DNA of 64,000 nt from Hirundichthys speculiger (Eukaryota > Chordata > Actinopteri > Beloniformes > Exocoetidae). Under the pieces are notes generated by a model. The model did not search any database, was not told the DNA's origin, and was given only the letters and a program-made list of their open reading frames with translations. Where the stretch lies: contig JAGFBZ010001548.1 of NCBI GenBank assembly GCA_018398805.1, positions 1,270,001 to 1,334,000 of the forward strand. The letters run 5' to 3'. Each line of letters begins with the position of its first letter. Position 1 is the first letter of the stretch. Below, one piece after another: positions 1 to 11,891 of the stretch. The position numbers were made by a program, and so were the translations under genes.

Positions 1-1206
1 GTAATTGACATCTATCCAGTCTGGAAAAGGATACAAAGCATCCCTAAAGCTTCAGGACTCCAGCTAACAGTGAGAGCCATTATTCACAAAAGGAGAAAAC
101 ATGGAACAATGGTGAACCTTCCCAGGAGTGGCCGGCCTACAAAAATGGCCCCAAGGGCACACTGACGACTCATCCAAGAGGTCACAAAAGAACCCACAGC
201 AACATCTAAAGAACTAAGGCCTCAACCTGCAGCAGTTAAGGTCAGAGTTCATGACTCAACCATCAGAAAGAGACCAGGCAAAAATGGCATGATGGCAGAG
301 TTCCAGGGCCAAAACCACTGCTGACCAAAAAGAACAAAGGCTCATCTCATTGTTGCCAAAAAAAATACATCTTGATAAAAAACCAAGACTTTTGGAAAAA
401 TATTCTGGGACTGCAGAAATAAAAGTTTAACTTTTTGGAAGGTAAGTCCATTACACCTGGCATAAAAGTAACACAGCATTTCAGAAAAAGATAATCACAC
501 CAACAGTTAAATATAGTGGTGGTAGTGGGATAGTCTGGGGCTGCTTTACTGCTTCAGGACCTGGAACACTTGCTGTGATTGATGGACCATGAATTTTGGT
601 GTTTACCAAAAAATCCTGAAGGAGAATGTCCAGCCATCATCATCATCATCTGACCTCAAGCTGAGGTGTACTTGGGTTCTGCAGCAGGACAATGGTCCAA
701 AACACACCAGCAAGTCTACCTCTGAATAGATTTAAAAAACATAAAAATAAATGAAGGTTTTGGAGTGGCCTAGTCAAGGTCCAGACTTGAATCAAATTGA
801 AATGCTGTGGCATGACCTTAAAAAGGTGGTTTATGCTCGGAAACCCTCCAGTGTGGCTGAATTAAAACAACGCTGTAAAGAAGAGTGGGCCAAAATCCCT
901 CCACAGCAATGTGAAAGACTCAGTGCTCATTACTGCAAACGCTTGATTGGAGTTGTTGCTGCTGAGGGTGGCACAACAGTTATTAGGTTTAGGGGCCAAT
1001 TGCTTTTTCATATAGGCCATGTAGGTTTAGATAGCTTTTTTTCTCCCTTAATAAATAAAATCACCACTTAAAAAGTGAATTTTGTGTTTCCTTGGGCTAC
1101 CTTTGTCTTATTTTTAAGTCTGTTTAATAATCTGAAATATTTATGTGACAAACATACAAAAACATAAGAAATCAGGAAGGGGGCAAATACTTTTTCACGG
1201 CACTGT
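1..1206 (+). mobile_element. Tc1-like DNA transposon, degenerate, left end off window
   Basis: The translation shows a broken Tc1 transposase: a helix-turn-helix region with NLPRSGRPTK near 117-150, the second catalytic Asp in QQDNGPKHTSKST near 685, and the catalytic Glu in GPDLNQIEMLWHDLKK at about 780-830. The longest open piece is 751-1071. Several stops and frameshifts make it inactive. The right end (aatactttttcacggcactg, about 1187-1206) has the form of a Tc1 terminal repeat; the left repeat is outside the window. Confidence 0.85.
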
Positions 1207-1974
1207 TTTGTGGTTATGCCACAAAATAGACTGCCACCTCATAGAAATCCGTTAATATAAGTGCAGACATCACTGACAAGAACAGTGAGGAAATCTCAGG
1301 AAGAATACAGCTCATGGATTAATAATAGTTTAAAACCTCCCATTTCCTTTGAAATGTCAGTGACTTTTACAGTCCAGGCTATTGTTTCCGTCAATGAGAG
1401 GTTAGCTTTAGCTAAGACAAATAGAAATGGAACCTCTCTCATACAATCTTGAAACTACCCAGGGAAGGAGAAAGAAATGGAACCGACCAGCACAGTAGAG
1501 TGAAACAGATCAATGCTTTTACTTCCTCCTCTGTCATCACATCCCCTCCACTCAGGTTAACCACGGATAGGTGGCATTTGTGATTCATGTATTAAAAATA
1601 CATATCACAAACAAAAATATAATTTGTATTTGAGCATTGAATGATGTTTGATATTTTCTATCAAAGTACTGTTTTCATTTTGCACTAAGAAACAACAAAT
1701 GCTTTTACGATGGATGTAGCCTCTGAATTGTTGTTCAGAAACCTTTTTTAAGGCAGATTACATGAAAATTGCTCCAGCGAAGGTAAGTAACATATAACCA
1801 CAGGTTTTCATCGACTTAGCAAACCGTTGGAACATTCTTTGCCATTTTATTTCGGTTTTCATGTTTTATAGAAGCTCAGATGTAATTAAAAACTAATTAA
1901 AAGAAATCCAAAACAGACTGTTCTAAAGCAAGTTAGAAATTAAAATTTGGGCTAACACTTAGCTTGATACTTTT
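1207..1974. other. AT-rich intronic DNA, nothing recognised
   Basis: No coding, RNA or repeat signal could be supported here. A short ORF at 1261-1452 shows no recognisable motif. Confidence 0.4.
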
Positions 1975-2124
1975 GTGCCTCTCCTTGCTGTTGCCTACCA
2001 CATAGGAGGTCCCAGGTTTGAATCCTGGTTGTGTCAGGAAGGGCATCCGGCGTAAAGCTTGTGCCAAGCTGCTCACGCGGATCATTTCGCTGTGGCAACC
2101 CCAAACAGGGAGCGGCCGAAACAG
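1975..2124 (+). repeat. tRNA-derived SINE-like repeat
   Basis: The stretch has a Pol III B box (ggtttgaatcc, 2015-2025) in a tRNA TpsiC-arm-like setting. A body common in fish SINE/LINE 3' ends follows: caggaagggcatccggcg and then tgtggcaaccccaaacaggg and agcggccgaaac. The A box is weak. This is a retroposed tRNA-like sequence and not a functional tRNA gene. Confidence 0.65.
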
Positions 2125-3147
2125 AATTTAGCTTGAGACTTTCAGCCTAACATTGGCCATGCAATGAATAGAAAGGAGCAAGTGTTTCAGTGTTGTTTTA
2201 ACTACAATACTGTATTGTGTCAGGAGCTAGTTTGATTTGTTAAAAGGAAGAAATCTGCTATGCTGCAGTCGGAAGGTGTAGTTTACATTTAAGAAAAAGG
2301 TGTCTCAACCTACACCACTGTCTTTGGTTGTATGCTAATTTACAACGTCTCTCCAAGTAAGTCAATTCCAGTTGCATTCATTGAAAAAGTGGGGTACAAC
2401 AGGTCTCCTGTCCATTGTAGGGCCACCGTGGGAAAATTCAGAATCACCAGTCAGCACATGAAACCTCCTGAACCTTCCTGACTATGAGGCAACAGTGGAC
2501 ATAACTGTTAGAAACTCCCAAGTTTTTTGAGTTTGCAATTTTTGAATGCCAAAAAATAAAGGATTTTAATTTGATAAATGTTGAGAATACACTGTGTAGC
2601 TCATTTTGACATACTAACCATAACATTATCTTGAACTTTACTTTGAAATGTTTTTCGATTAACAACATTTTTGCCCATTCCTATCCAGGACAATAAACAC
2701 ATCACATTAGGTTTAGGTTTGAAGTGAAAAAAAATAGTCATAAATACCACAAATGGGGGTATGAGGTTGCATCAGGGCTCATGGGATAGACAATCGCATA
2801 CAAGTGAAGTTGCCAATCATTTTCTGGAAATTAGAGTTCTAGACTGTTTCTGTTTGATATATGTATGAGATGTGCAGACAACAAAAAATTCACAGATGTA
2901 AGTACACAAATAAATATGAGGAAGCAAATAGCACTTAACTACTCATTTGCTTTATATTTCACACCATGATGATTTTTCTACAAAAGGTTTAATCTCATAA
3001 TGTATCAAATAGAAAATACCCTTCTTTTCTGTATGGAAGCTATTGCACATATTATCATGTTGATAAAATATTGTTATCACTCCTGCATTACTACAAGGCT
3101 TGGGCGACTCGAAGGCAGAACAGTTGGCTGCTAATTGGTGGGTCAGT

Positions 3148-3233
3148 GGAAGGACACAGTATGATACACAGGAGTGTATCATACTGTGTCCTTCCAGTAT
3201 GATACACTCTTGTGTACTTCAGTGTATCATACT
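3148..3233. repeat. perfect 22-bp hairpin plus 12-bp hairpin (palindrome cluster)
   Basis: The arms 3148-3169 and 3174-3195 are perfect reverse complements (22 bp) around a 4-nt spacer. They are directly followed by 12-bp arms 3196-3207 and 3222-3233. The 12-mer agtatgatacac occurs four times in alternating orientation (3158, 3174, 3196, 3222). No TE termini were seen around it. Confidence 0.9.
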
Positions 3234-3404
3234 TACACAATCAAAGGTCTGTGCTTGTGTATGTATGAAAGAAAAAGCACAACATAGACTAACAGACAAA
3301 ACTACTGTATCTGTATCTCTATAGTGTAAGAGAGTGTTGTAGGTAAATGACATGTAGAGTAAAAGCACTGTGAGTGGTCAACAAAAATGGAAAAGCACTA
3401 TATA

Positions 3405-3740
3405 AATGGTTAGACTAGATTAGATTAGATGTACTTTATTCATCTCCCAAGGTGGAAATTCAAAATCTCATCAGCTCATCAATAACATAATTAATATTTT
3501 AAATAGAATGAAAAAATTAAAAATAAGAATTAAAAAGTCTAATTGCTGCAGGAACAAAAGCCCTTCTAAATCTGCAGCGAAGAGAGAGAACACAATGGGA
3601 ACTATAATTGAGAAAATAATTGAGAACCATTGACTTACAGGAAGATTGAGCATCATGGCTCAGTGTCAAGGTTTAATCGAGGAGTACAAGAAACACTGCC
3701 ATTATTAATATCATTCAACACTGCTGTCCTTTGCTTGCTG
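3405..3740 (-). repeat. non-LTR retrotransposon 3' end (probable)
   Basis: On the minus strand the sequence ends gggagatgaataaagtacat followed by a short tandem tail (tctaatctaatct). This is the typical 3' end of CR1/Rex1-type fish LINEs. No reverse transcriptase domain remains. Confidence 0.5.
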
Positions 3741-6120
3741 TGAGATCCAAATGTCAATCTAAAATCACATAGTATTTCATATCCAACAGGAATAGCTATG
3801 GATATTCCAAAGAAATGTCCTAATTACATAAGAAATTATATATCATTTTAATCTTCACAATGTTTTTACGAGAATAGTTTCATGACTTTGTAAAGAAGGG
3901 AAAGAGATAGCACTGTTGTTCGTGTTTCAGAAGAGGTATCATAGGTCATTAGCTTAAAATAAGAAAAAGAATAACACAAACAGATTCAAACTGAAACTAG
4001 CTAGTGGAAATGACAGTGAAGAGCATGTTTATGCAATGTGTAATAATGTTTATCCTAGAGTCTGTTCCACATACTGCAATATAAAGAGATATAAATTTAC
4101 AAATTCCATGGAACAGAGGTCAAAGGAAAATCAGACTCCCAGTGTTTCCTTAATGACATTTTGCATGTTGGAAGTCAGTCGGCTACATATTTTTAAGGGA
4201 TATGTTCTGAGGGAACATTGAGCCACAGCCACAATTACAAGAAAGAGAGTGATTATTATTTTTACACATTTTGTTTGGGGGCAGAAATAGAAGATCAAAT
4301 TTGTTTAGCCTGAATATTCATGGCTACGCACAATAATTCTTTATTGCAAGTAACGGATGTTACTCGTGGGTTTAAAAATTAAATATAAAGAATATATATG
4401 ATCAAACAAGGCATGCAATCAGGTTTAATGATGGAAGAACACCATTAGAATTAAAACATGGACTTTTAAACACAAGCTATTTTTTCCCTTCTTTTACTGA
4501 AAACAGGAAATGGACTAGAAAATTGCAGCGATTCTTGAATTTGAGTTTAAAAATCCTAATAACTACTAATCCTCTCACTTTGTATGTAGCGCTTTCAATT
4601 GAGTAAGCTTACTGCAAAAAATGACAGGAACCAAATGCAATCAAAACTAACCTGTTTCCAACTGTAAATAGATTAGCTTTCTAGCTTTTCATGGAAACAC
4701 CAATTTATTTAATAATAGTTTCCTAATTTTTTTCATACTTTCATTTTTGCATACAGTAGATAATTGGACATTGGACATATGCTGAAGCCATATGGGTCTT
4801 CTGTAACAAATTCACTTTTCAAGATGGTTTTGAAGTTTGTAATGACATACTGACTGAAGGAAGACGGGGGGGCAACAAAGCCCCACTACATTGCTAGCAT
4901 GGGTAAGTTTGCAAAATGACACACACTGAAGTGTCATGCTCAAGTTCCATATGACGTGTAATGGAAGTTAAATGGAAGCGTGTCCTGCAGCAGCCCAGAA
5001 AAAATATTTTTCATACAAAGGGGTGCTTACAAAAAAGTTTGGGAACCACTGTCTTATAGAAACATTTTATTCTCATCAACTTTGTGCATTCCCATGTCTA
5101 TATAATGGCTGATTGGTTGGTGTACAGACCAGACGGATGTGACAGCTTTATTTTATTTAACATTATTTAAATGATGTATCCCAATTGAACCCTTATGTCC
5201 CCTATGTAACTTACAATAAGCATTAAAACTAAAATCCACTTAATTTCGACCACATGCATAACTGCTTTAATAGCACAAAAGGGTTACCAATATTGGACCC
5301 ATGTGAACTTTCTTTTTTCTTTTTTTTTTTTACAGTCTTAAGTTTATATCTGCCTCCCTGTGTCACACATATACAAATAAACATAGTCTCGCACAGTAGC
5401 ACCACTCCAAGTCGCTTTGTCTTGCTGTCCCACAAAATGGTGCATTCTTTCCATTTTCCCACAAAGACATAATACCACATCACCAACGGAAAAAAATGCA
5501 GCTTCTGTCTTCCAGAAATATATTACAAGACAATGACAGCCTGTTTACTGATAACTGTTACTAACTGCTGTTAAGGGTTTTGTGAGGGAGGACTGGAGGT
5601 AGAGAGCAGAGGCTGACCCTCTGGAACCTCTGGAGCCTGGAACTTGACAGTGGCCTTGAGGAGACCGTGTCCTTGTGCAGACCAGTCGCCTAGGGTCCTA
5701 TAACCCACCACTGCTGTCTGACATCTGGGGTTGTCTAGCTGGGCTGAGGCTGAACCATGCTGCGTAGTCCAGCGCACAGGCACGCAGTACAGAACAGGAC
5801 CAGGGGTCAGTTCACTTTCAGTTTCATCTATTGAGGACTTGTGTTAAAACCAAAGGTTTTGTCTTTAAATTGCTCATTTGTAAAAGACTATGAATTCAAT
5901 ATTTGGGCCACCAGTCTTGTAAATAGCAGTCCTGTTTTACTTTTTTAATTGTCTGAAGAAAACACAAAATGCAGAGATGATGAATTTGTTCTCCTCTATA
6001 ACATAGACCCAATACCAGATCAGAGACCTAAATCAACCTTAGGTCTATTACTAGATGGTAATGAGTGTCAACTTTCATTAGAGAGTTTTGAGTTCAAACT
6101 GAATATACGTTGAGAACATA
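3741..6120. other. AT-rich intron sequence with weak relics
   Basis: I see no gene. A stretch resembling a hAT right end (aagtttgggaaccactgt) lies near 5032-5049. A pyrimidine run is at 5311-5331. A GC-richer block of unknown nature is at 5575-5790. Confidence 0.4.
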
Positions 6121-6895
6121 ATGGCTATTAATCAGTGCATTTACATGGGAAGTTTAATTCCTCTTTAATTCAGAATTAAAGTAAAAACCGAATAAAAGTT
6201 ACCATGTAAACACTTAATTCCATATGAAAATGTCAATTCCGAATTAACTTAATTCCGAAGTAAGTGGCTGGTTTATTCCCATTTTAATTCCGAATTAAAT
6301 AATTCCGCGGTCATGTATACACTCATTCCTGTTTAAATTAATTCCCGTATTTCTGCGCATGCTCGTTCTCTTGCCCGTCTGTCGCGATGACTCTTATATT
6401 CCACGCTGGGCTTGTTTTCAAAACAAAGTTTTAAAATGGCAGCACGCAGTAAACGGTGTTCAAGAGCAGAGACGATTTATTTAATAAATAGCTTGGAGGA
6501 ACTGGAAATAATTAAAAGAACAGATGGCAGGAAACATAAAAATTGTGAGCTTTTCAAAGCGGTCAGGTTAAATGAAGGAGGTTTCGCAGATAGAGACGCT
6601 ACCCAGGTCAAAAATAAGTGAAATGTTGTTGCTAACCGAGTTAGCTAAGTTTGTTTTCTTCCGGTAGATGTAAAGACGTCCGCCCCCCCCCCCCCCCCCC
6701 CCCATCCAATCAGAACCCTTCCCAACCCCCAGACCTAAAGCGGAGTTAGATAAAGCCGAACAAACGTGTTTTCCATGTGAACCTTAATTCGGAATTACTA
6801 TGTCCATGTAAACTCGAAGGAAAATAGTTTAATTCGGAATTATTTAATTCCTAATTATTAATTCCGAATTAAAAAACATCATGTAACCGCAGCCA
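6121..6895 (+). mobile_element. PIF/Harbinger-like non-autonomous element with Myb-like fragment
   Basis: The ends are long, degenerate, mutually inverted sequences built of ttaattcggaattaa blocks: ttacatgggaagtttaattc on the left, and the complement of ttaattccgaattaaaaaac and catgtaaccgc on the right. The only coding remnant is at 6412-6621. From its internal Met it reads MAARSKRCSRAETIYLINS, then LEELEIIKRTDGRKHKNCEL, resembling the Myb/SANT-like second protein of Harbinger transposons. No DDE transposase is present. A poly-C run of 21 sits inside at 6683-6703. Family assignment is by resemblance only. Confidence 0.6.
6683..6703. repeat. poly-C run (21)
   Basis: An uninterrupted homopolymer inside the Harbinger-like element, after its Myb-like ORF. 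Confidence 0.95.
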
Positions 6896-6909
6896 ATGTT
6901 AGCCTAGAG

Positions 6910-7133
6910 CAGGGGTGTCCAAACTAGGTCCTGGAGGGCCGCTGTCCTGCAAGTCTTAGATGTTTCCCTGCTTCAGCGCACCTGATTCAAATGAATGGGT
7001 CATTAACAGACTTGTGCAGACCTGAATGACAAGATGGTGGTGATCTATTCAACTGAATCAGGTGTGTTGTACCTCGGAAACATCTAAAACACGCAGGACA
7101 GCGGCCCTCCAGGACCGAGTTTGGACACCCCTG
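6910..7133. mobile_element. hAT MITE with perfect 8-bp TSD
   Basis: The element is 224 bp and non-coding. Its terminal inverted repeats are about 40 bp, beginning caggggtgtccaaact and ending agtttggacacccctg. The flanks carry an exact 8-bp duplication gcctagag (6902-6909 and 7134-7141), which is the hAT signature. It belongs to a very abundant fish MITE type (gtcctggagggccgctgtcc). Confidence 0.9.
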
Positions 7134-7163
7134 GCCTAGAGGGCAAGTAGCGACAGCAGAATA

Positions 7164-7566
7164 AATAGGGGCTACCCAGGTACCAAGGAATATCTCGGAC
7201 TAACATTCTTCTGGGACTTTGTAGACATGCACCTTTCTGGGATAGTGGTTTCCTCCAGTTATTCCAGGCACACCAGGCAGGATCACCACTCATCTGTCAG
7301 TGATGATCTTTTCCCTGCCAAAATGACGGGAACATAGCCTAGAAGTTCTTCAGAAGTTCAGTACATCAACATTCTTCCCTGTTTTGTCCTTATCCTCACG
7401 CTAAATCAGTGCTTTCCGAATCAGTGAGAGTTTTGTGTTGTTTTTTTCAAAAGTTTTCAGAAGTTTTCAATCTTCCAATAGCCCAAAATCCAGCAGTAAC
7501 AACAGGTTTCGACTGTTGCCGCCACCTAGTGGATACCATTTTCGCAGTACTTGGGTAGCCCCTATT
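7164..7566. mobile_element. candidate MITE with 20-bp inverted ends
   Basis: aataggggctacccaggtac (7164-7183) is inverted at 7547-7566 with one mismatch. The interior of about 360 bp has no coding sense. No clear target-site duplication could be fixed, so the class is open. Confidence 0.5.
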
Positions 7567-7614
7567 ACTATTTTAAGCCTCTGATGTCATTCCACTTGGT
7601 GATAACATGAATGT

Positions 7615-8064
7615 TGTCATGATTGCAGAGGTGATGGAGGACCCAAACACAGAAGTTCACAAAAGGAATGATTTATTAACAAAAAACACAAAGGCCAAAC
7701 AAAAATGAAAATCCACAAAGTAATGGGGGCGGGTATCCAGGCAGGGAAACATACAGAAAAACCAAGTGAAAAAACAGCAGAGAAACTGACAGGAACACAA
7801 GTAGAAAAACCAGCAAAACAACTCACAGGGATGCAAGAAAACGGACCAGCACAGACAGGGGAGATGACAAGACCTAAATAGGCAGAGGGACAAACGAGAG
7901 GCAGGTGCAGACAATCAGGATTACATGGGGAAGGAAGCAAAGCAGAAAACATCAAAGACAGGACAGACCTTTTAAAGTAAAGTAGACGAGGGACAGGGAA
8001 TGACTCCAACATGACATAAGAAAAGAAACCAAAAGTGCCTGCCATGGCTACCCAAACCATAACA
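7615..8064 (-). repeat. possible solo LTR
   Basis: Read on the minus strand, the 450-bp block starts tgttatgg and ends catgaca (TG...CA with short inverted ends). It has an AATAAA (plus 7672-7677) about 60 bp before its end, like the R region of an LTR. No primer binding site, internal region or target duplication was seen. The long minus-strand ORF through it looks non-coding. Confidence 0.45.
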
Positions 8065-8256
8065 GATATGGTGTCTACAGATGAACAAAGGTAATTTTAA
8101 CATTGTATGTGTACAAAAAGTGTATTAAAAAGTACTGTTTGTCCTAATATTATTCCAATTCGTTGCTCTAGTGTCATAAGTCTGTACAACACGACTGCTG
8201 ATAGACGAAATTCAGATCATTTCAGTTCAAGTTCCAGTTGTCTTCAGTGATCTCTA

Positions 8257-9919
8257 CCAGGGACGGACTGGGAATAAAAACGGCTCTGGACTTTCTCCTA
8301 AGTAGGCCCACCAATAACCGGGGGGCCATAGGAAATATTGTCATTGTCATGACAACACCCACACATACGTACTATTTATAATTGTTTATTCAAGAACTCA
8401 AGAACGCTAATATTAAAGAACGACTAAACATCACTTGCATCTCCTAGACAAAAATGTCTAAGAGATGCAAGTGACATAAACATTGTCTTTTACACTGCTA
8501 TTTTACAGTTACTCATATGCTTGCATTTTAAACAGAAAAAATATCCATATCTATATATATATCACATATGCTTGATTAACATTTGTTTATTAGCATTACT
8601 TGAAATGGCAGCCATTAAAACTGTACTTATACCGCCAAAGTTCTAATGTTTTGGATTTGATACCTCGGCTACAGACAAGAAGAAAAAAACATATGTTGGT
8701 TTTCTGAAATCCCATTACATTTTTAGCCTTTTAGGTCTATTCTGTTTAAGAATTAGCCTGCTTGACACATTTTATAGTTTTAATATTATGCTAGGGTGAC
8801 CCAAAAACCCAAAAAGAGGACACCTTACCGGCCTCTTGTTGATACTGCAAAAATACTCAAAGATAGTCAAAGATGACAAAATAGCTTTATAATCCGTACA
8901 TTTATTTAAAACATCCCTTTTCTGTTTGAAATGAATATTTTCTTATATGTAAACATAAATAATGCCTCATAACCAGTGAAATGTGGTGAGATTCATGGCT
9001 GGTGAGGCACTCACTCTATCAAAATCAGAATTTACTAATTTATGAACCCAACAAAGTAGATTATTCACCATTTGGTCAGCAGTAGTTAGCAGTGATTAGT
9101 TAGGGTACCATTCAACCAATCACCCTTCAAACAACATTTGTAGCCTATTCCACAGATGTTGCACCACCACCGCTCCATGAAAGAGAAGACAAAGATAAAT
9201 AGTGCCAAAATGGAAAACACTTCTCCCCCTCAAACGTTTGGTTCTCTTGAACATAAAGAGCCTAATCTACATGATTTATGCACATGTGAATATGAAATTG
9301 CGGACATTTGTGCTGCTTATCTATTTATAACTGGCGTGCTTGGTTGTTTCGTGTTAGTTTTGACAGCAATAAGCCACATATTTCTCATCGTCACACCACA
9401 ACTCCAGAACCGTAACCTGTTTAATGCTATGGTTTTATGTCTTTGTCACTTATCTTACCTCCTCCTCCGGTGGAATTCCCTCAGCTGTCCACCTGCCCAT
9501 CATCAGCCTGTGGTTGGTCAGGTTGGATGTCCACCCTGCTCTCAGTCTCGGTTGGTGATAATACTTTAGTGCTTTGGTCGACATCGTCGTCTAAGTCAAC
9601 ATCAACGTTACTGCTGCTGCTTGCAGTTGCATTGCTGCCAAAAAGCTCCGTTAGCTTTCTATATTTCGAAGCATCAAGTGACTTGGCTTTCTTTAGTTTT
9701 AATTTTTCCATTCCACCTTCTCCTTGTGTTTTCTGCTTGCCATCTTTCTGTTGACAGACACTAACATTAGTCTGCTTTGTTGGTTTTAAGGCCTATATCT
9801 GATAAATTAGTGCCCCCTTAGTGTCCCCTGCTGTTAGTTGGTAGACTGAAAATTTTGGTTACTGAACATACGGCCAATCTGAACTTTTCCAGAATGCACA
9901 CGATTACCAGTCCGCCCAT
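8257..9919 (-). mobile_element. hAT transposon, internally deleted, transposase N-terminal fragment
   Basis: The ends are inverted (left ccagggacggactggg; right, complemented, atgggcggactggtaat). The flanks gatctcta (8249-8256) and gatctcga (9920-9927) form an 8-bp duplication with one difference, as expected for hAT. A minus-strand ORF (9481-9711) begins MEKLKLKKAKSLDASKYRK and continues with an Asp/Ser-rich stretch, similar to the start of ZMYM-type hAT transposases in fish. The catalytic domain and RNase H fold are missing. Confidence 0.65.
9156..9569 (+). CDS. unidentified ORF with one membrane-like segment
   Basis: This 137-codon ORF lies inside the hAT element on the opposite strand to its transposase fragment. 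An internal Met start (MENTSPPQTFGSLEHKEP) gives an N-terminal region with an N-glycosylation sequon. A hydrophobic segment follows (about residues 50-77, ICAAYLFITGVLGCFVLVL), then a second moderately hydrophobic stretch. The form resembles the start of a multi-pass membrane protein, but no family can be named. It may be chance or a captured exon fragment. Confidence 0.2.
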   Translation: MLHHHRSMKEKTKINSAKMENTSPPQTFGSLEHKEPNLHDLCTCEYEIADICAAYLFITGVLGCFVLVLTAISHIFLIVTPQLQNRNLFNAMVLCLCHLSYLLLRWNSLSCPPAHHQPVVGQVGCPPCSQSRLVIIL

Positions 9920-10508
9920 GATCTCGAATATTATACGCCTCCCTCTTGGAGTGATTTTTCTGGTCAAACTCTCCTGGGGAGGATAATTTCTTTTTGCTGC
10001 CATTATTGACCTTGCATCACTACAGCTTGTGCCTGATGACCTTTGATGTTATTTTTGTCATGAAGGTTTTTGGACATGCGCCATGCTTAAGGCATGACTT
10101 TGTGAGAAGATCTGTCAGTTTGCAAGGTTCTTACACAGTGTTGAAAAGTATGGAATATGAAATTTGTTTCATATCTTTGATTGTTTGAAAGTCAATCTAT
10201 CAGCATTTCTAAAAAGAGGACTGTGTTTCATATTGATCACATTTAAAATATAAAGGGAACCATCATTATGCCAGCAAACAAATGAACAATGTTTTCAATG
10301 TAAAACCTTCACGACTATCACGACTAATACTGGTATAAGTCTGTGTAACTGTTATTGTGAAAATCCCACAATTCAAAAAAGACAAAACAAAACAAGAAAA
10401 AAATAAAAACAGAACATGACCTGTGCCCCAAAAGCTAATAAGAGGCCTGGTGCTCAACTGCCATGGTGTATGGCCATGGTAGAGTGAAAGACATCATTAT
10501 CACAAAAA

Positions 10509-10516
10509 ATATTATT

Positions 10517-10594
<78 letters not shown>
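10509..10594. repeat. (TAA)n microsatellite
   Basis: An uninterrupted ATT/TAA trinucleotide tract of about 86 bp. It explains the poly-leucine ORF on the minus strand. Confidence 0.97.
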
Positions 10595-10598
<4 letters not shown>

Positions 10599-10738
10599 GA
10601 CAATAAAAACTAACAAAGAATTTTGTCAAAGACAAATTCTAATTTTTGTGGAAAATACTTAACTGATGATACATTTATATAAAAAAATTTAATGTGCTTA
10701 TTTTATGCTGCGGTTTGGTGAAGACCCTAAATAAAAGT

Positions 10739-10764
10739 CATCCATCCATCCATCCATCCATCCC
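10739..10764. repeat. (ATCC)n short microsatellite
   Basis: About six copies of atcc. Such tracts often end fish SINEs, but no SINE body is attached here. Confidence 0.85.
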
Positions 10765-11891
10765 CCAAAGCCAAGCCTGAGAATCTTCATTCAGGCCTTC
10801 AGAGACTAAATCGTGTGCTCTTTTCCACCATTCCCAGCTTATTTATGGAATGCAGCTTTGTCATATTTTTCCATAGCGCAATTTTCCTCCTATAAATAGG
10901 CATTTAAGGCACAGGGAGTGAAAAAGGTCAGTATCTGTTGTGAAACACTCTTCACTGCCCCCTTCTTTTCTTGGTTTCCCCCTATTTTTTCCCAAATATT
11001 TGAGCAGTGACAAAGATAGTGCAATGCTAAACTGATGGGAACTTACTGGGTGATCTCTGGAAGCCTACCTCTGCATTTAAAAAAAAAAAAAAAGAGAGAA
11101 GAAAAAAAGAAGAAAGAAATCTTACAGTTATTCTGACCCATTTTTCCACTGCCAAAAATAAAAAAAATCACTCTGATGCTGATAACATGCAAACTATTTA
11201 CAGCTTCTTGGTTTTCATAAATGCTGAGACGAAGTGCACCATGTATTGAAATACTATGTCTGTGGCTTGACCTGTAGTATCTGGAGACATAAATGGAATC
11301 TGTGTTTGTTTGTATTATTCTGTCCACAATTTTATAGATCATACAGATAAATGAATGCCTTGTGACTTATTCACAACATACAAATAAATAAAGAAAGTAA
11401 TCTTGCAACTGTAGAGATCTCTAGAGATTTCACTTCAACAGATTTCAACAGATACCACCACACACACATTTACTGGATCTACGCAGACTTTATAGTGTGC
11501 AAACACTTTGTTTAGAAATATTTCATGTAAAAACTAGAATGCGATAGTTATCATAAAAGCTTACATGTAGCTAGTAAACAATTTGAGCTAGTATTTGAGC
11601 ATGATAAAGCTGCTAACTTTAGGTAAAGCTAAAGTAATCATTGTACCTGAGGCTAAGGGTAATTTATGTGTTTTAATTGACTAAATTACCTATTTAAAGA
11701 TAAATGGCCCTTTTGCACCAAACCAACATGAAAAATCAGAGCAGAGTTGCCTCATGTGTCTCCTCATGGTAGCACAGTTCTAGCTCAGTGATATTTCAGG
11801 GTGTCAAGACTCAAAAAGGAACTAAATCCTTACAACTAAAGCTTGTATATGTTTCTTCATTGAGATTCAAATCCTTTTTGTATTGTAATTA
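10765..11891. other. intron sequence, nothing recognised
   Basis: Only a poly-A/GA-rich run near 11079-11118 stands out. No gene or element could be supported. Confidence 0.4.

Noticed and set aside
1975..2124. A tRNA gene
   Set aside because: A B box is present but no cloverleaf can be folded, and the body continues into SINE sequence. The same holds for 25286-25460 and 61245-61368.
7617..8060. 147-codon membrane protein on the minus strand
   Set aside because: Hydrophobic by base composition (T- and C-rich strand), overlapping ORF in another frame, and it coincides with a TG...CA-bounded repeat.
10435..10635. Poly-leucine protein
   Set aside because: Minus-strand reading of a (TAA)n microsatellite.
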